From: Triplophysa rosa | Lineage: Eukaryota > Chordata > Actinopteri > Cypriniformes > Nemacheilidae | NCBI RefSeq assembly: GCF_024868665.1 | Contig: NC_079895.1 | Location: 23,646,848 to 23,710,847 of the forward strand | DNA: 64,000 nt | Direction: 5' to 3' | In this document: piece by piece, positions 57,523 to 60,250 of the stretch | Layout: each line of letters starts with the position of its first letter | Position numbering within the stretch: position 1 is the stretch's first letter | Notes under the pieces: model-generated | The model's database searches: none | What the model was told of the DNA's origin: nothing | The model's input: the letters and a program-made list of their open reading frames with translations, nothing else | Translations under genes and position numbers: made by a program

Positions 57523-60250
57523 GCACACAAGTGAAAGTGACGTCTGCGCACGCTCCTTCTCCTGCTCTCCTTGCTGCCGCGTGGGCATGCCGCGTGCTTT
57601 TCCGGGAGGATTGTCCAATAAGGGACTAAGAAAAATTGTTACGAAACAGTTTTATGTGTTTGAAAAAAACTTTCCGAAACCTGTACGATCGCTGGGGGAG
57701 TGTATCGAGCACAGAAATACTACGTAATACGCCCAACTCGTTTTTTGACAAGTTGACCATGTTAAGCATGAAAAGTCAGCACGTTTAACATTGTAAAGAA
57801 TTCAGAATGCATGACACACCGTTGCACCACCCCTTTGAGCGCCATGTATGTCAGGGAGTTCATTTGCACGTTCACTCGACTTATCGGCAGTGAAAATCGT
57901 TTGGGTATGAACGCCGAAAAACGTTGGCGATAAGCGCGTGCGATTATCGTCCCGGTGTGTACAAGTCTTTAATGTCTACTTTAGAAAAAATATATATTAA
58001 TAAGAATAATTTCATATTAATGTATTAATATAACATTTATTAACAAATCAATAAATACGCCAGTTTTGTGCATGTTTTTTATTCAATTCAGGCTAGAACA
58101 TTCAATAAAAAATATTTTGAATCCACTTTTCGAAACCAAAATTCAATTTGACTCTGGTATTTTTGAATCGGTTATGAAGAAGAACCGGTTCTCATATGCC
58201 ATCCCCGCTGATGTCAACATAAAGCACACGCACAGCTCTCCTTCCACCAATGCGAAGAGCCCCTTGCAAGCACGCCCACCTCATCAAATAGCGTCACATT
58301 CTTGCATACAGACCTGCATCGCGACCTCGTTCTCATTGCAGAGGCATGCAGCTTCACGTATGAGCACCATATGTGCACGCCTGCACCACGACCTGATTTC
58401 AGACCCCGTTTCTGTGTTTGTGCGAGAAGATGGAAAGACTACTGCAAGGGTTTGTGGGGAAAAGCACACTGTGTTCCTCTCTAATCTGTCCTCTCTGTGC
58501 TGGGCATGAAGCCGATTACATCACAAAGAACGTTCAATGCACACCGTCCGCACAAACACAAACACACGCATTATTTATCCGCAACTAAATAGCTCCCAGA
58601 AGGGAACAGCAGAAGAGAACAGAAATCCTTCTTCACAATAATAAATAACATCAGGTCTAATGTGTTTTTCATTAGCGTTTGCCCTCACGGAAAGATGGAA
58701 CAGTCGTAACTGGCAGCTTTTTTACTTTAGTCCTTTGAATAGCTGATTGTGTGTGTAATGGCCCGCCGCCGCGTCTCCCCATCACTCTTTTATTGGCTGG
58801 CGTCAGGAGAAATGTCACATGACAATGACGGGCACACTGGAGGTCGTGCTGACTCAGACCCATAAGTCTCTGCTCTTTCGGTGTTTTGACATCATCAGTA
58901 GAGTGCCAGCCTTTTTTTTGTTTTGTTCTGTGTCTCAAAAGCAAGTCTTTGGCTTTTAGTCTCTACAGAAAGGAACAATTATTCTGACTAATTTCATAAG
59001 GGGTTTAACTATCAAGAAGAGTTTATTACCATCAACTGTATAAATGAATAGTTCGCCCACTTTAGTCATTATTTACTCATTGTCATATTATTACAAAGCT
59101 GTATGGCTTTTCTTTTTCAGATAATCATTAACGGAATAGTTCAATAGTAGGTTTTGTGTCTCTTTAAAAACGAATTTATGAAGAATGTGTTGTATTCTTA
59201 TACTGCACAGTGATGAAAGATAATTGAGACCGTTAAAGCGATAATTTCCCCAATAAGAATTCTGTCATCATTTATTCACCCTCGCGTAGATCAAAACCTG
59301 TAAATGACTCTTTCTTCAGTGGAACACAAAAGAAGATATTTTGAGAAATGACTCCATTTTGTGTGCATACAGTGGAAGTTAATAGGGGCCAATGTTTTGG
59401 GTTACCAGCATTCTTCAGAATATCTTCTATTGTGTTCTGCAGTAAAAAGAAGTCAAACAGATTTGAAATGACATGAGAGTGAGTAAATGATGACCAAAAT
59501 TTTGGGGGGGGGTCTCTTTACTCTTCAAAATGATACCATAAAGTCCGTTATAACTCCATATAATTGGGTAATATGGCAACAGATTTTGATTCAAGTATAA
59601 TGATGTATCAATTTTTAAGTATACATAATTCATATGGACTATGTTTTGAAACATATGATTTTTTGTCATTTGGTAGGTTGACAGGCTCATCCCCCGTTAA
59701 CATTCATTATAAAGAAGACTGGCTACTCTTTCTCAACATTTCTGTTTTTGCAACCCACAGATATAAAGCTTTTTCAAATAACATATTGGTACATATAAAA
59801 ATGGAATGAGTAAATAAAAATAATGTTTTTGGGTTTACTATTTTTTTTAAACGTATTTAAAAAATCAGCTTCCGTCTGGACCTGCTCCTGAGCGGTGACA
59901 GATGGTAAGAGGAGGCTGCACGGTGACTCATGTTGCTACAAAAATGGAAGCAAACAAAGTCATCGAGACATACTGAAGTACTTAAACATAACATTATGCA
60001 AACAGTGCTCACCGTCTATTATCTTCCTGCCTTTTTCTTTCCAGAACTCTCTATCCGAGATCACCAGTAAACTGCAAGCCTGCACACCCCATTTCGTTCA
60101 GTGCGTGAGGCCTAACACCATCGGAAAGCCTGATGTCTTTGACAGCTTCCACGTCTCATCTCAGCTCCAGTATGTGGGGGTTCTGGAGATGGTCCGCATG
60201 ATCCGCTACGGATACCCGGTCCGACTATCTTTCGCAAACTTCCTGAGCAG
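1396..60250 (+). CDS. myo16: Unconventional myosin XVI, internal 22 exons (spliced; gene continues both sides)
   Basis: Joining 22 exons gives one open frame of 904 codons: ankyrin repeats (about residues 1-110 of this segment), a linker (110-208), then a myosin head (209-904). Head landmarks are the purine-binding loop [10 protein letters not shown] (256-265), P-loop GESGSGKS (311-318), switch I region NSSASRF (361-367), switch II DIFGFE (594-599), actin-side HFVQCVRP (852-859) and the relay/SH1-like segment from [10 protein letters not shown] (876-885). Ankyrin repeats placed before a myosin head, with no SH3-like N-terminal subdomain, are diagnostic of myosin XVI (Myr8/NYAP3). From family knowledge, it is a neuronal motor whose ankyrin part binds protein phosphatase 1 and whose tail links to PI3K and WAVE signalling. 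Every junction is AG/GT with phases that match. The start codon, first ankyrin repeats, IQ motif and tail are outside the window. Confidence 0.95.
1645..1770 (+). CDS. myo16: myo16 exon 2: ankyrin repeats
   Basis: Phase 0 to 0, 42 codons, acceptor ccag, donor gtaaat. It encodes [20 protein letters not shown], then ADVQVSD and [12 protein letters not shown]. The T-P-L-H tetrapeptide and the A-x-x-G-[YH]-x-x-[VI]-V-x-x-L-L pattern are classic ankyrin consensus. Intron 1 before it is only 124 bp. Confidence 0.97.
1847..2088. mobile_element. TTAA-flanked fold-back MITE, family A, copy 1
   Basis: Both ends are TTAA. The left arm (TTAAAGCGATAGTGCACCC) and right arm (reverse complement of GGCTAAACTGTCCCTTTAA) pair, and the inside is a near-palindrome of about 240 bp. 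Family A recurs at least ten times in this window with consensus ends TTAAAGGGATAGTTCACCC. It has no coding capacity. This type is abundant in cyprinid genomes. Confidence 0.85.
2261..2590. mobile_element. Family A fold-back MITE, copy 2
   Basis: It starts TTAAAGGAATAGTTCACC and ends with the inverse, the last TTAA mutated to TTAG. The internal arms carry the family's Cys-free palindrome of about 150 bp per arm. Confidence 0.85.
3245..3418 (-). mobile_element. tRNA-derived SINE with V-SINE-type core
   Basis: Read on the - strand, it has a tRNA-like head with a B-box-like segment (reverse complement of GGGATCGAACCC). It then runs into the conserved core whose + strand form is GCAGACGTTTTTATCCAAAG. 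That core is typical of V-SINE/HE-type fish SINEs. Confidence 0.75.
3819..4787. mobile_element. TTAA-flanked inverted-repeat element, 969 bp
   Basis: The termini are TTAAAGCGACAACGAGCAAC and, inverted at the right end, TTAAAGCGACAACGAGCAACT with TTAA on each side. No transposase is recognised; open frames inside (up to 128 codons) look fortuitous. TTAA targets are known for piggyBac-type transposition, so a piggyBac-mobilised non-autonomous element is one possibility. Confidence 0.75.
6110..6185 (+). CDS. myo16: myo16 exon 3: last ankyrin repeat
   Basis: The acceptor is cctaacag and the donor gtacgc; 25 codons plus one base. It encodes [20 protein letters not shown] and then DKPS, the second helix and turn of an ankyrin repeat, which joins to the DIAAT segment of the next exon. 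A TIR element starts only 17 bp after its donor. Confidence 0.95.
6202..6770. mobile_element. TIR element next to the exon 3 donor
   Basis: Terminal inverted repeats TAAGGCCATGTTCACACT and its near-inverse AGTGTGAACACTGCCTTA bound 569 bp. Similar TAAGG-C-TGTTCACAC ends occur at 46376-46866. The family is unassigned; PIF/Harbinger is possible from the T-A-A/T-T-A ends. It starts 17 bp after the exon 3 donor. Confidence 0.65.
7351..9013. mobile_element. hAT-type non-autonomous element, 1,663 bp
   Basis: It is flanked by a perfect 8-bp duplication AAAATGAC (7343-7350 and 9014-9021). The ends CAGAGGTGGACGAAGTA and GTCCACCACTG are inverted, with subterminal runs of A-G-T-A-C repeats. Eight-bp duplications and CAG...CTG ends are hallmarks of the hAT superfamily. 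No transposase frame is seen. A 111-bp MITE is nested inside. Confidence 0.88.
7610..7720. mobile_element. Tiny TTAA fold-back MITE nested in a hAT element
   Basis: A 111-bp TTAA-flanked near-perfect hairpin. The arms contain CCCCCATTGACTTTCCATAG and its inverse, with ends similar to family A (TTAAAGGAGTAGTTCAC). It lies wholly inside the 7351-9013 hAT element, so it is younger. Confidence 0.85.
9160..9325. mobile_element. hAT MITE, 166 bp
   Basis: A perfect 8-bp duplication GTAAATAT (9152-9159, 9326-9333) flanks inverted ends TGGGGCTGTCAA / TTGACAGCCCTA. The interior is rich in GCGTTAACGCG-type words. Confidence 0.88.
10138..10770. mobile_element. Long inverted-repeat element with AAATCTAAATG-type tandem interior
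   Basis: The ends ATGGGGCGCCGTTTTTAAAA and its near-inverse frame about 630 bp; a further 30-bp arm (GTGTACCAAAAACCTGTCAAA) is mirrored. The interior is a decayed A/T-rich tandem, also mirrored. TAGCGGT occurs on both sides (10131-10137, 10771-10777) as a likely target duplication. It sits inside a TTAA-type family B element. Confidence 0.75.
10771..11058 (-). mobile_element. Family B TTAA element, reversed copy, split by the inverted-repeat element
   Basis: Reading backwards from TTAA at 11055, it matches the elements at 26055 and 32059: a 5-prime TTAAAGG end, a GACAGAAATGCAATAT block, a CTAAACGGACAAACTGCTCT block and a CCGTAGTGCTTCGAA block. The far end lies left of 10138 but is degraded. 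Confidence 0.7.
11862..12009 (+). CDS. myo16: myo16 exon 4: end of ankyrin domain and linker
   Basis: The acceptor is gcttacag; two bases complete the Asp codon, followed by 48 codons and a two-base overhang before donor gtacgt. It encodes [18 protein letters not shown], the closing ankyrin helix, and then a polar Pro/Ser/Asp-rich linker ([17 protein letters not shown]). Linkers of this type between ankyrin repeats and motor are poorly conserved in the family. Confidence 0.93.
12154..12304 (+). CDS. myo16: myo16 exon 5: ankyrin-motor linker
   Basis: The acceptor is a T9 tract ending in cag. One base plus 50 codons encode [20 protein letters not shown] and a polar stretch ending GKLEQ. The donor gtcaga is weak, but phase 0 into VKLMPP of the next exon fits. 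The frame stays open past the donor for 17 more codons to TAG at 12356-12358, followed at once by ATTAAA; see findings. Confidence 0.93.
12305..12371 (+). promoter_or_regulatory. Possible alternative 3' end: read-through codons, stop and ATTAAA
   Basis: The exon 5 frame continues past the weak donor gtcaga for 17 codons ([17 protein letters not shown]) to TAG at 12356-12358. ATTAAA lies at 12366-12371, with T/G-containing sequence 20-40 bp later. This could be an intronic polyadenylation site giving an ankyrin-only protein; it could equally be chance. Confidence 0.3.
12409..12678. mobile_element. Palindromic repeat, family C, copy 1
   Basis: The ends TACACTCTTAAAAATAAAGG and its inverse, and internal GGTTCTT / AAGAACC words, make it almost fully self-complementary. 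Two more copies lie at 36062 and 49564. It is non-coding and probably a fold-back DNA element. Confidence 0.75.
13975..14085 (+). CDS. myo16: myo16 exon 6: start of myosin head
   Basis: Phase 0 to 0, 37 codons, acceptor gtttcag, donor gtatgt. It encodes [18 protein letters not shown] and [17 protein letters not shown]. This matches the N-terminal head segment of myosins (D-L-x-x-L-x-x-L, L-x-x-R-F-x-x-x-x-I-Y-T). There is no SH3-like subdomain before it, as expected for class XVI. Confidence 0.95.
14086..16961 (+). other. myo16 intron 6
   Basis: It contains an 83-bp (CA)n microsatellite at 14382-14464. I see no exon or transposon with readable ends in the remainder; 15100-15500 is very AT-rich. 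Confidence 0.75.
14382..14464. repeat. (CA)n microsatellite
   Basis: About 41 uninterrupted CA units. Long pure tracts like this are usually highly polymorphic. Confidence 0.98.
16962..17027 (+). CDS. myo16: myo16 exon 7: purine-binding loop
   Basis: Phase 0 to 0, 22 codons, acceptor ctttacag, donor gtaagt. It encodes [20 protein letters not shown] and then NL. The NPYK motif contacts the adenine ring in myosins, and the following LPVYS is also canonical. Confidence 0.97.
18252..18286. other. Assembly gap (35 N) in an AT repeat
   Basis: Thirty-five N flanked on both sides by TATATA runs; the true length of the microsatellite is unknown. Confidence 0.98.
19057..19130 (+). mobile_element. V-SINE core fragment
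   Basis: It contains ATTTAGCAGACGCTTTTATC and CAAAGCGACTTACA, the same core as the SINE at 3245 but on the opposite strand and without a tRNA-like head. Confidence 0.65.
19245..19413. mobile_element. Palindromic MITE (CCAGCATATGCTGG type)
   Basis: The ends CCCTGTTGAAAAAACCAGC and the exact inverse enclose about 170 bp, most of which pairs with itself (AACCAGCATCAAAAC and complement). I see no target duplication. Confidence 0.85.
21035..22717 (-). CDS. LINE ORF2, reverse transcriptase to C-terminus (first copy)
   Basis: It contains the RVT_1 fold: motif A ([17 protein letters not shown]), motif B ([17 protein letters not shown]) and the catalytic motif C ([10 protein letters not shown]). The CR1/L2-type thumb and C-terminal region ([14 protein letters not shown], then [19 protein letters not shown]) follows to a stop. 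There is no frameshift across about 560 codons, so the copy is young. Its upstream end is cut by the single N at 22718. Confidence 0.88.
   Translation of the reverse strand, partial: FFTEKIENIRDKIVKTQPPSLSYKLVPTIAPKERLQCFSPIKQEDLIKLIATSKPTTCLLDPIPTKLLKELLPVAIEPIYNIINSSINLGHVPGPFKLAVIKPLIKKPNLDPNELGNYRPISNLPYLSKILEKVVSTQLCSFLQNNDIHEKFQSGFRPHHSTETALVKITNDLLIASDKGNISLLVLLDLSAAFDTVDHKILLDRLHNYTGIQGQALQWFRSYLSDRHQFVHLNGESSNLTQVNYGLPQGSVLGPLLFSIYMLPLGNIIRKHGISFHCYADDTQLYISSRPDDSFQLSKLAECIDDIKHWMTCNFLLLNSNKTEILLIGPKTREQNISDYDLQIEGCTVTPTNTVKDLGVILDSNLSFKNHISNVTKTAFFHLRNVAKLRNILCVADAEKLIHAFVTSRLDYCNALLSGCPATSINKLQLVQNAAARVLTRSRKYDHITPMLSSLHWLPIKYRIDFKVLLITYEALNGLAPTYITELLPHYNPSRYLRSQNSRLLITPRITKSTKGGRAFSYVAPKLWNSLPNTIRGSDTLSQFKSRLKTHLFSQAFTNT
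22719..24233 (-). CDS. LINE ORF2, linker and reverse transcriptase (second copy of the RT part)
   Basis: From 24233 downward it encodes the linker typical of L2 ORF2 ([20 protein letters not shown] and similar basic helices), then RT motifs A, B and C as in the neighbouring copy, to ISDY, where it meets the N. The ATG at 24239 is supplied by the LTR end, not the LINE. If the duplicated 1,020 bp is collapsed, the frame runs straight into the C-terminal part of the other copy, about 725 codons in all. Confidence 0.85.
24234..24808 (+). mobile_element. Solo LTR inserted in the LINE
   Basis: 575 bp starting TGTCATGG and ending GTCGTGACA, so the ends are TGTCA...TGACA. It is flanked by a perfect 6-bp duplication AGTTGG (24228-24233, 24809-24814). 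AATAAA near 24740 fits an R-region poly(A) signal in + orientation. No internal retroelement sequence remains. An inverted pair ATGGCTCTGC / GCAGAGCCAT lies near the start. Superfamily (Gypsy or ERV-like) is not decidable here. Confidence 0.85.
25005..25500. mobile_element. Decayed dispersed repeat (GCAGCTGCGGAAAGAATTAAG type)
   Basis: The left part GCTGCGGAAAGAATTAAGAG and the later GACCCGTTTCTCCAGTTTTC / GCAAATAAATGCAAATAGAA blocks resemble a common fish non-autonomous DNA repeat recalled from other genomes. The ends are not clear. Confidence 0.4.
25691..25818 (+). CDS. myo16: myo16 exon 8: head segment before the P-loop
   Basis: The acceptor is tttctcag and the donor gtacta; 42 codons plus two bases. 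It encodes [33 protein letters not shown] and ERRPQCFII. It corresponds to the P-H-I-[FY]-x-x-x-x-x-A-[YF]-x-x-M and Q-x-[IC]-[IF]-[IV]-S-G positions of other myosin heads. Confidence 0.96.
26055..26292 (+). mobile_element. Family B TTAA element, internally deleted
   Basis: It starts TTAAAGGTCCAGTGTGTAG and carries the GACAGAAATGCAATAT block. It jumps to the CCAGATGCCACTAAAAT end block, so the middle of the family B element is missing; TTAA is present at the right. Confidence 0.7.
27379..28221 (+). mobile_element. Family D TTAA element, 843 bp, carrying a nested insertion
   Basis: The ends TTAAAGGGGTCATATGACAC and inverted TTAAAGGGGTCATATGGCG give TTAA on both sides. A second copy lies reversed at 37407-37966. 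No transposase is recognised. The interior contains CpG-containing blocks shared by both copies and a 273-bp insert absent from the other copy. Confidence 0.8.
27731..28003. mobile_element. 273-bp MITE nested in family D (PIF/Harbinger-like)
   Basis: The terminal inverted repeats share TTGCACAT-n-n-AGTCCGAAATTT. It is flanked by TTA on each side (27728-27730, 28004-28006). The copy at 37407-37966 lacks it and reads straight through GGGCGGTCTTAGTCAAATC in reverse complement, giving the empty site. A 3-bp TTA duplication is typical of PIF/Harbinger elements. Confidence 0.8.
28381..28646. mobile_element. hAT-type MITE just upstream of exon 9
   Basis: A perfect 8-bp duplication ATAATTTG (28373-28380, 28647-28654) flanks inverted ends GGTAACACTTTAGTATAGGG and the inverse of GGTCACACTTTATTTTAAGG. 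The right edge is 29 bp before exon 9. Confidence 0.85.
28676..28781 (+). CDS. myo16: myo16 exon 9: P-loop (Walker A)
   Basis: The acceptor is tgtctag; one base completes Ser, followed by 35 codons and donor gtaagt. It opens with GESGSGKS, the phosphate-binding loop (canonical myosin GESGAGKT), then [19 protein letters not shown]. The lysine and the Ser/Thr that bind phosphate and magnesium are present, so nucleotide binding looks possible. A hAT-type MITE ends 29 bp before this exon. Confidence 0.97.
28782..30479 (+). other. myo16 intron 9
   Basis: It holds a TA-flanked inverted-repeat MITE at 28994-29318. The remaining 1.1 kb is AT-rich; I see no other element or exon. Confidence 0.75.
28994..29318. 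mobile_element. TA-flanked inverted-repeat MITE with a CRE-like site
   Basis: TA on both sides; arms of about 55 bp begin GAGGGTATGCA and share CACTTTCCC and GAACACGCCGG. The right arm contains TGACGTCA (29299-29306), the full CREB palindrome; the left arm has lost it. TA duplication suggests a Tc1/mariner-type origin. Confidence 0.75.
30480..30597 (+). CDS. myo16: myo16 exon 10: switch I region
   Basis: The acceptor is atttccag and the donor gtgtgt; 39 codons plus one base. It encodes [20 protein letters not shown] and [19 protein letters not shown]. Against the canonical N-x-N-S-S-R-F-G-K, this reads N-S-S-A-S-R-F-I-K: the first Asn, second Ser and Arg are kept, while the second Asn, first Ser and Gly are replaced. 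Confidence 0.96.
30718..30865 (+). CDS. myo16: myo16 exon 11: upper 50K head segment
   Basis: The acceptor is ggttttag, after an intron of only 120 bp. Two bases, 48 codons and a two-base overhang precede donor gtaaca. It encodes [20 protein letters not shown], then [20 protein letters not shown]. This matches the conserved Y-L-L-E-K-S-R-[VL] and N-[FY]-x-[IV]-F-Y-x-[LM] motifs of myosin heads. Confidence 0.97.
30866..31306 (+). other. myo16 intron 11
   Basis: A 441-bp intron with a run of nine G at about 31110; nothing else is recognised. Confidence 0.75.
31307..31424 (+). CDS. myo16: myo16 exon 12: upper 50K head segment
   Basis: The acceptor is tccgcag and the donor gtatgc; one base plus 39 codons. 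It encodes [20 protein letters not shown] and [19 protein letters not shown]. The final helix corresponds to the M-x-x-[LM]-G-F segment ahead of the HO-linker helix in other myosins. The first half is a variable insert. Confidence 0.95.
32059..33184 (+). mobile_element. Family B TTAA element split by a hAT element
   Basis: The ends TTAAAGGTCCAGTGTGTCA and inverted TTAAAGGTCCAGTGTATGAA have TTAA at both sides. About 370 bp belongs to family B; the rest is the 747-bp insert. This is the most complete family B copy in the window. Confidence 0.82.
32277..33023. mobile_element. hAT-type MITE inside family B
   Basis: 747 bp with ends TAGGGTTGCACGGTGTACC and inverted TAGGGTTGTCACGGTACC. It is flanked by an 8-bp duplication CTGCAGAG (32269-32276) / CTACAGAG (33024-33031), one mismatch. 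No transposase is seen. Confidence 0.85.
33399..33711. mobile_element. Family A fold-back MITE, copy 3
   Basis: TTAA at each end, left arm TTAAAGGAACATTTCACCC, 313 bp, arms mostly self-complementary. Confidence 0.85.
33907..34024 (+). CDS. myo16: myo16 exon 13: HO helix region
   Basis: The acceptor is tcttttag and the donor gtcagt; 39 codons plus one base. It encodes [20 protein letters not shown], then [19 protein letters not shown]. This matches the I-[FW]-x-[IV]-[LV]-[AS]-[AG]-[IL]-L-H-L-G-[ND] signature of myosin heads. Confidence 0.97.
34025..35938 (+). other. myo16 intron 13
   Basis: It holds one fold-back MITE (35311-35625). The rest, including the open stretch downstream of exon 13, lacks any recognisable coding or repeat feature apart from G-rich runs near 34870-35120. 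Confidence 0.75.
35311..35625. mobile_element. Family A fold-back MITE, copy 4 (best preserved)
   Basis: Ends TTAAAGGGATAGTTCACCC and GGGTGAACTATCCCTTTAA are perfect inverses, 315 bp. The arms carry AAAAGAAGATATTTTGAAG and complement. Confidence 0.9.
35939..36010 (+). CDS. myo16: myo16 exon 14: head segment
   Basis: The acceptor is ttctgtag and the donor gtatga; two bases, 23 codons and one base. It encodes [20 protein letters not shown] and YFK, equivalent to the A-x-L-L-x-[VI]-x-x-x-x-L-x-x-x-L region after the HO helix. Confidence 0.95.
36062..36323. mobile_element. Palindromic repeat, family C, copy 2
   Basis: It starts ACACTCTTCAAAATAAAGG and ends with the inverse; CGATGCCATAGAAGAA and its complement sit in the two arms, as in copy 1. 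Confidence 0.75.
37249..38110. mobile_element. Family A fold-back MITE interrupted by family D
   Basis: The left arm (AAAGGGATAGATTAGCC to GGAAGTCAATGG) is followed by the family D insert; a family-A-like right arm resumes at about 37967 (AAAATATCTTTTTTGTTTTC, then AGAAG). The far right end is degraded and approximate. Confidence 0.65.
37407..37966 (-). mobile_element. Family D TTAA element, reversed, 560 bp
   Basis: Reverse complement of 27379-28221 without the nested 273-bp MITE. The right end is TTAA after GTCATATGACTCC; the left TTAA is mutated. It is inserted in the loop region of a family A MITE. Confidence 0.78.
38140..39699 (-). mobile_element. Tc1-like transposon, 1,560 bp, defective
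   Basis: TA target duplication on both sides and ends CAGTGAGGGAAATAAGTATT / inverse. AAATAAGTATTTGATCCCC occurs near both the outer and inner edge of each terminal repeat, the IR/DR layout seen in Sleeping Beauty-like elements. On the - strand the interior has recognisable Tc1 transposase remnants (for example a degraded Q-P-R-T-T-R-K segment near 39080), broken by many stops and frameshifts. Confidence 0.85.
39769..39910 (+). CDS. myo16: myo16 exon 15: helix leading to switch II
   Basis: The acceptor is cttgtccag and the donor gtaaga; two bases, 46 codons and two bases. It encodes [40 protein letters not shown] and GQEENI. The A-x-x-x-R-D-x-L-A-K-x-[LI]-Y-x-R-L-F-x-[WF]-[LI]-V-x-x-[IL]-N pattern is strongly conserved in myosins. 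The Tc1-like element in the preceding intron ends 69 bp upstream. Confidence 0.97.
41354..42344. mobile_element. Long-TIR element with dyad-rich ends, 991 bp (Mutator-like?)
   Basis: The ends CGGAGCCCTTTTAGGGACAT and the exact inverse extend into terminal inverted repeats of about 250-330 bp. The outer part of each arm is a string of short units such as TTTGCGTTATCTCGCAAA, each itself a dyad. An inner mirrored block carries AACTCGTGAGCTAAACG. The flanks GTTTCCTA / GTTTCCCTA may be an imperfect 8-9-bp duplication, which would suit Mutator-like elements. No transposase is seen. Confidence 0.72.
43119..43399. repeat. (GT)n-associated dispersed repeat, copy 1
   Basis: It carries GGGGACATTTTTTGGTCCCC, the AGCTTATAAATCATACAGAA block and a TATACAGTTTGTACAGTATA block, then a (GT)n tract. 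The same blocks in the same order occur at 53077-53335. TTAGGGTTAGGG within it is not a telomere. Confidence 0.7.
43537..43609 (+). CDS. myo16: myo16 exon 16: switch II
   Basis: The acceptor is tttggcag and the donor gtaaga; one base plus 24 codons. It encodes [20 protein letters not shown] and GYEQ. DIFGFE is the switch II motif. Its Glu normally forms the gate salt bridge with the switch I Arg, which this fish protein also keeps in exon 10. Confidence 0.97.
43695..44004. mobile_element. Family A fold-back MITE, copy 6
   Basis: The left end is TTAAAGGGACAGTTCACCC and the right end GGGTGAACTGTCACTTTAC (TTAA mutated to TTAC). It begins 86 bp after the exon 16 donor. Confidence 0.85.
44522..44826. 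mobile_element. Family A fold-back MITE, copy 7
   Basis: Left AAGTGACAGTTCACCCAAAA, right GGGTGAGCTATCACTTCAAG; both TTAA ends are mutated. The arms remain strongly self-complementary. Confidence 0.82.
46376..46866. mobile_element. TIR element, TAAGGCCTGTTCA type
   Basis: The left end is AAAAGGCCTGTTCATAC and the right end GTGTGAATGGGCCTTAA, about 490 bp. The ends resemble those at 6202-6770. It meets the next MITE at a shared TTAA. Confidence 0.6.
46863..47250. mobile_element. Family A-related fold-back MITE, copy 8
   Basis: It starts TTAAAGGGGTTCTCCACCCC and contains both arms (CATTCTGTCATAATTTAC / GTAAATGATGACAGAATTTT). The right terminus is lost after TTTTGGGTGATC. It lies about 85 bp before exon 17. 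Confidence 0.78.
47333..47485 (+). CDS. myo16: myo16 exon 17: relay helix
   Basis: The acceptor is ctctgtag and the donor gtacag; 51 codons, phase 0 to 0. It encodes [40 protein letters not shown] and [11 protein letters not shown]. This is the L-C-I-N-x-x-N-E-x-[LI] relay helix that follows switch II. The [FY]-x-x-E-Q-x-E-[CY]-x-x-E pattern is also present. Confidence 0.97.
47486..48935 (+). other. myo16 intron 17
   Basis: It holds a small TIR MITE (48483-48691) and a strongly A/T-skewed stretch (47990-48320). No exon is seen. Confidence 0.75.
48483..48691. mobile_element. Small TTAA TIR MITE
   Basis: The left end is TTAAAGCAGCAGTCTGTAAC; the right end is the inverse, reading TTATAAGTTGCAGCTTTAG. 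About 209 bp. Confidence 0.65.
48936..49136 (+). CDS. myo16: myo16 exon 18: lower 50K / actin-binding region
   Basis: The acceptor is gtgttgcag and the donor gtgggt; 67 codons, phase 0 to 0. It encodes [20 protein letters not shown], a variable polar stretch, then FTVTHYAGK. The G-[ILV]-[LI]-x-[LIV]-[LI]-D-E-E and F-x-[IV]-x-H-Y-A-G motifs are conserved parts of the lower 50K domain. Confidence 0.97.
49341..49416 (+). CDS. myo16: myo16 exon 19: strut/loop region
   Basis: The acceptor is ttattgcag and the donor gtaagc; 25 codons plus one base. It encodes [20 protein letters not shown] and LFVMK, equivalent to V-x-Y-x-[VI]-x-G-[WFS]-L-[ED]-[KR]-N-[KR]-D of other myosin heads. The intron before it is only 204 bp. 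Confidence 0.97.
49417..51502 (+). other. myo16 intron 19
   Basis: It holds a palindromic repeat copy (49564-49749). A hAT-like terminus (TAGGGATGGGC) appears at about 50523, but I could not find its partner end. The rest is AT-rich except a GC-richer patch at 51280-51430. Confidence 0.75.
49564..49749. mobile_element. Palindromic repeat, family C, copy 3 (right arm shortened)
   Basis: The left arm is intact (GCACTCTTTAAAATAAAGG, then GCGATGCCATAGAAGAAC). The right arm has lost about 80 bp but keeps its terminus. Confidence 0.7.
51503..51675 (+). CDS. myo16: myo16 exon 20: class-specific loop 2 region
   Basis: The acceptor is cgagcag and the donor gtgcag; two bases plus 57 codons. It encodes [40 protein letters not shown] and a basic stretch ending AKKYVELNK. 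It sits where actin-contacting loop 2 lies in myosins and is rich in Lys/Arg, but its sequence is specific to class XVI. Confidence 0.94.
52068..52302. mobile_element. Family A fold-back MITE, copy 9, left-truncated
   Basis: It begins inside the left arm (ACACGAAAGAAGATATTTTG) and runs through the loop to a right end TCACTTTATTAA. Confidence 0.8.
52577..53053. mobile_element. hAT MITE, 477 bp
   Basis: A perfect 8-bp duplication CTTCTGTA (52569-52576, 53054-53061) flanks inverted ends CAGTGTTGGG / CCCAACACTG. The subterminal regions are dense in TAATTAGTTACT-type words. Confidence 0.9.
53077..53335. repeat. (GT)n-associated dispersed repeat, copy 2
   Basis: Same order of blocks as 43119-43399: GTGGGGACCTAAACC, AGCTTATCAATCGTAAAGAA, TATACAGTTTGTATAGTATA and ACTGTCCCCAC, then (GT)n. 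Confidence 0.65.
55570..55650 (+). CDS. myo16: myo16 exon 21: loop 2 to SH helices
   Basis: The acceptor is cgtgtag and the donor gtgagt; 27 codons, phase 0 to 0. It encodes [20 protein letters not shown] and TVAVQLR. The lysine triplet could add to the positive charge of loop 2. The final residues match the [TS]-V-[AG]-x-Q-[LF]-[KR] lead-in to the next actin-contact helix. Confidence 0.95.
56534..56790. mobile_element. Family A fold-back MITE, degraded copy
   Basis: Matches include ACTGTCATCATTTACTCGAT at the left and AACATTTTTGGGTGAACTACT at the right (20-bp core), with a decayed middle containing A/T runs. Confidence 0.55.
56793..57966. mobile_element. CpG-rich inverted-repeat element, about 1.17 kb
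   Basis: The left end CTTGTCCACACCGGG and the right end CCCGGTGTGTACAAG are inverse, and the mirroring continues through GATAATCGCACG / CGTGCGATTATCG. The inside is rich in CpG words and has a (TC)n tract at 57488-57520. I found no clear target duplication and no transposase. Confidence 0.68.
57488..57520. repeat. (TC)n microsatellite
   Basis: About 16 CT units inside the CpG-rich inverted-repeat element. Confidence 0.9.
59043..59155. mobile_element. Family A MITE, short internal-deletion derivative
   Basis: The left arm (GAATAGTTCGCCCACTTTAG, then TCATTATTTACTC) runs to an inverse-type end GGAATAGTTC within 113 bp, with the middle missing. Confidence 0.5.
59233..59521. mobile_element. Family A fold-back MITE, copy 10
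   Basis: It begins TTAAAGCGATAATTTCCCC and has both arms around GGGTTACCAGCATTCTTCAG; the right end is altered by a G8 run and TCTCTTTAC. Confidence 0.78.
60045..60250 (+). CDS. myo16: myo16 exon 22: actin contact, SH1-like helix, start of converter
   Basis: The acceptor is tctttccag and the donor gtgaga; 68 codons plus two bases, so the reading frame continues beyond the window. It encodes [55 protein letters not shown] and LSFANFLS. The H-F-[VI]-[RQ]-C-[IV]-[RK]-P-N and Q-L-x-Y-x-G-V-L-E motifs are canonical. The reactive SH1/SH2 cysteines of muscle myosin are absent. Confidence 0.97.

Larger units (their letters stand above)
55651..60044 (+). other. myo16 intron 21
   Basis: It holds a degraded fold-back MITE (56534-56790), a CpG-rich inverted-repeat element (56793-57966) with a (TC)n run, and two more MITE pieces (59043-59155, 59233-59521). 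I see nothing recognisable in 55651-56530 or 57970-59040. Confidence 0.75.
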
